From: Acidimicrobiia bacterium
Lineage (GTDB): Bacteria > Actinomycetota > Acidimicrobiia > Spongiisociales > UBA5794
Length of the DNA stretch: 5,352 nt
Assembly: GCA_013001485.1 (NCBI GenBank)
Contig: JABDMN010000387.1
Coordinates: forward strand, 1-5,352
Direction: 5' to 3'
Shown: piece by piece, positions 4,541-5,352 of the stretch
Numbering within the stretch: the stretch's first letter is position 1
Layout: each line of letters begins with the position of its first letter
Position numbers and translations under genes: made by a program
The notes under the pieces: generated by a model
The model's input: the letters and a program-made list of their open reading frames with translations, nothing else
Databases searched by the model: none
Told to the model about the DNA's origin: nothing

Positions 4541-5352
4541 TGGGGCTCTCCTGCGGCATCGTCGGACTGCCCAACGTCGGCAAGTCGACATTGTTCAACG
4601 CGCTCACCGCAGCCGGGATCGACGCCGAGAACTACCCCTTCTGCACAATCGACCCGAACGTCGGGATTGCCACCGTTCCCGATCCCCGTCTCGACAACAT
4701 CGCGGCGATCGCTCAACCGGTCGAGGTGATCCCCGCAGTTGTCGAGTTCGTCGACATCGCCGGTCTCGTCGAAGGAGCATCAGAGGGCGAGGGGCTCGGG
4801 AACAAGTTTCTGACCCACATCCGCGACGTCGACGCCATCGCCCAGGTGGTGCGTTGCTTCGACGACCCGGACGTGGTCCATGTTGCGGGGACTGTCGATC
4901 CAATGCGCGACATCGAAACGATCACCACCGAGCTGGCTCTCGCCGACCTCGACACCGTCCGCAAGGGCCTCGATCGGTGGGCGCGTCAGGCTCGGGCCGG
5001 CGACAAGAAAGCCGCTCCCATGTCTGCATTGCTGGAACGGGTAGAAGCGCATCTCGACAACGGCATGCCTGTTCGCTCGATGGGTCTTACCCCTGACGAG
5101 CTGAAAATGCTTCGCGAGCTGCACCTTCTGACCGTCAAACCCACGATGTATATCGCAAACGTCGACGAGGCCTCGGCCCGTGGCAACGAGCACACAGAGC
5201 GAGTCAAGGAGCTGGGCGAGGCCGAAGGTGCCGACGTGGTCATCATCTGCGCTGCCATCGAAGGCGAGATATTGCTGCTCGACGACGAGGACAAAGCAGC
5301 GTTCCTCGACGACCTGGGAGTCGACGAGCCCGGTCTCGATCGCGTCGTTCAC
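4540..5352 (+). CDS. ychF: Redox-regulated ribosome-associated ATPase YchF (OLA1 family), 3' end outside window
   Basis: The 271 codons seen are of about 360 usual for the family; the C-terminal TGS domain is cut off. Seen: P-loop GLPNVGKST (9-17), [12 protein letters not shown] (31-42), switch [22 protein letters not shown] (72-91) with Leu in place of catalytic Gln as in HAS-type NTPases, VRCFDD (104-109), a charged helical coiled-coil insert at about 125-200, the altered G4 motif NVDE (207-210) instead of NKxD, which fits ATP rather than GTP preference, and CAAIEGEI (237-244) at the G5 place. Known: YchF binds ribosomes and is linked to oxidative stress and translation control. The ATG overlaps the purU stop (TGATG) with no Shine-Dalgarno, indicating translational coupling and a purU-ychF operon. 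Confidence 0.96.
   Translation, partial: MGLSCGIVGLPNVGKSTLFNALTAAGIDAENYPFCTIDPNVGIATVPDPRLDNIAAIAQPVEVIPAVVEFVDIAGLVEGASEGEGLGNKFLTHIRDVDAIAQVVRCFDDPDVVHVAGTVDPMRDIETITTELALADLDTVRKGLDRWARQARAGDKKAAPMSALLERVEAHLDNGMPVRSMGLTPDELKMLRELHLLTVKPTMYIANVDEASARGNEHTERVKELGEAEGADVVIICAAIEGEILLLDDEDKAAFLDDLGVDEPGLDRVVH

Noticed and set aside
4780..5352. Minus-strand 190-aa open frame at the right edge
   Set aside because: It is antisense to ychF, whose P-loop, switch II and NVDE motifs are unmistakable.

Overview
The window looks like a chromosomal segment of a GC-rich actinobacterium. The evidence is strongly GC-biased codons, a perfect Gram-positive/actinobacterial LexA box (TCGAAC-ATAT-GTTCGA) in front of an error-prone DnaE2 polymerase, and gene starts that lack Shine-Dalgarno sequences but carry a TAnnnT -10 hexamer exactly 6 nt upstream of the start codon, as expected for leaderless mRNAs. 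An Acidimicrobiia-like lineage is possible, but that is only a guess. I see no mobile element, CRISPR array, rRNA or tRNA.

Layout. (1) 1-684, minus: the N-terminal 228 codons of dnaE2, running off the left edge. Its promoter overlaps an 18-bp perfect LexA palindrome (697-714). (2) 771-2369, plus: a tight three-gene run made of a 64-aa single-pass membrane protein, a 126-aa tandem ACT-domain protein and a 335-aa luciferase-like flavin-dependent oxidoreductase, with gaps of only 9 and 6 nt. (3) 2363-2385: a hairpin sits on the convergent gene ends. (4) 2379-3623, minus: an 84-aa conserved-looking protein, then an uncharacterised protein of about 302-329 aa. Both lie in the same reading frame and are separated by one TGA, and the second lacks a usual start codon where its N-terminus appears to begin. 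(5) 3686-5352, plus: purU (formyltetrahydrofolate deformylase) overlapping by one base with ychF (ribosome-associated ATPase), which runs off the right edge.

How the genes work together. Three themes are visible: SOS mutagenesis (LexA-dnaE2), ligand sensing plus flavin redox chemistry (ACT protein and LLM enzyme), and one-carbon/translation housekeeping (purU-ychF). No known pathway joins them. The points that stand out are the uniform leaderless promoter geometry at four starts (a fifth, purU, has only a weaker variant), the start-codon problem in the minus-strand pair, and the textbook SOS operator. I found no clearly new multi-gene system.
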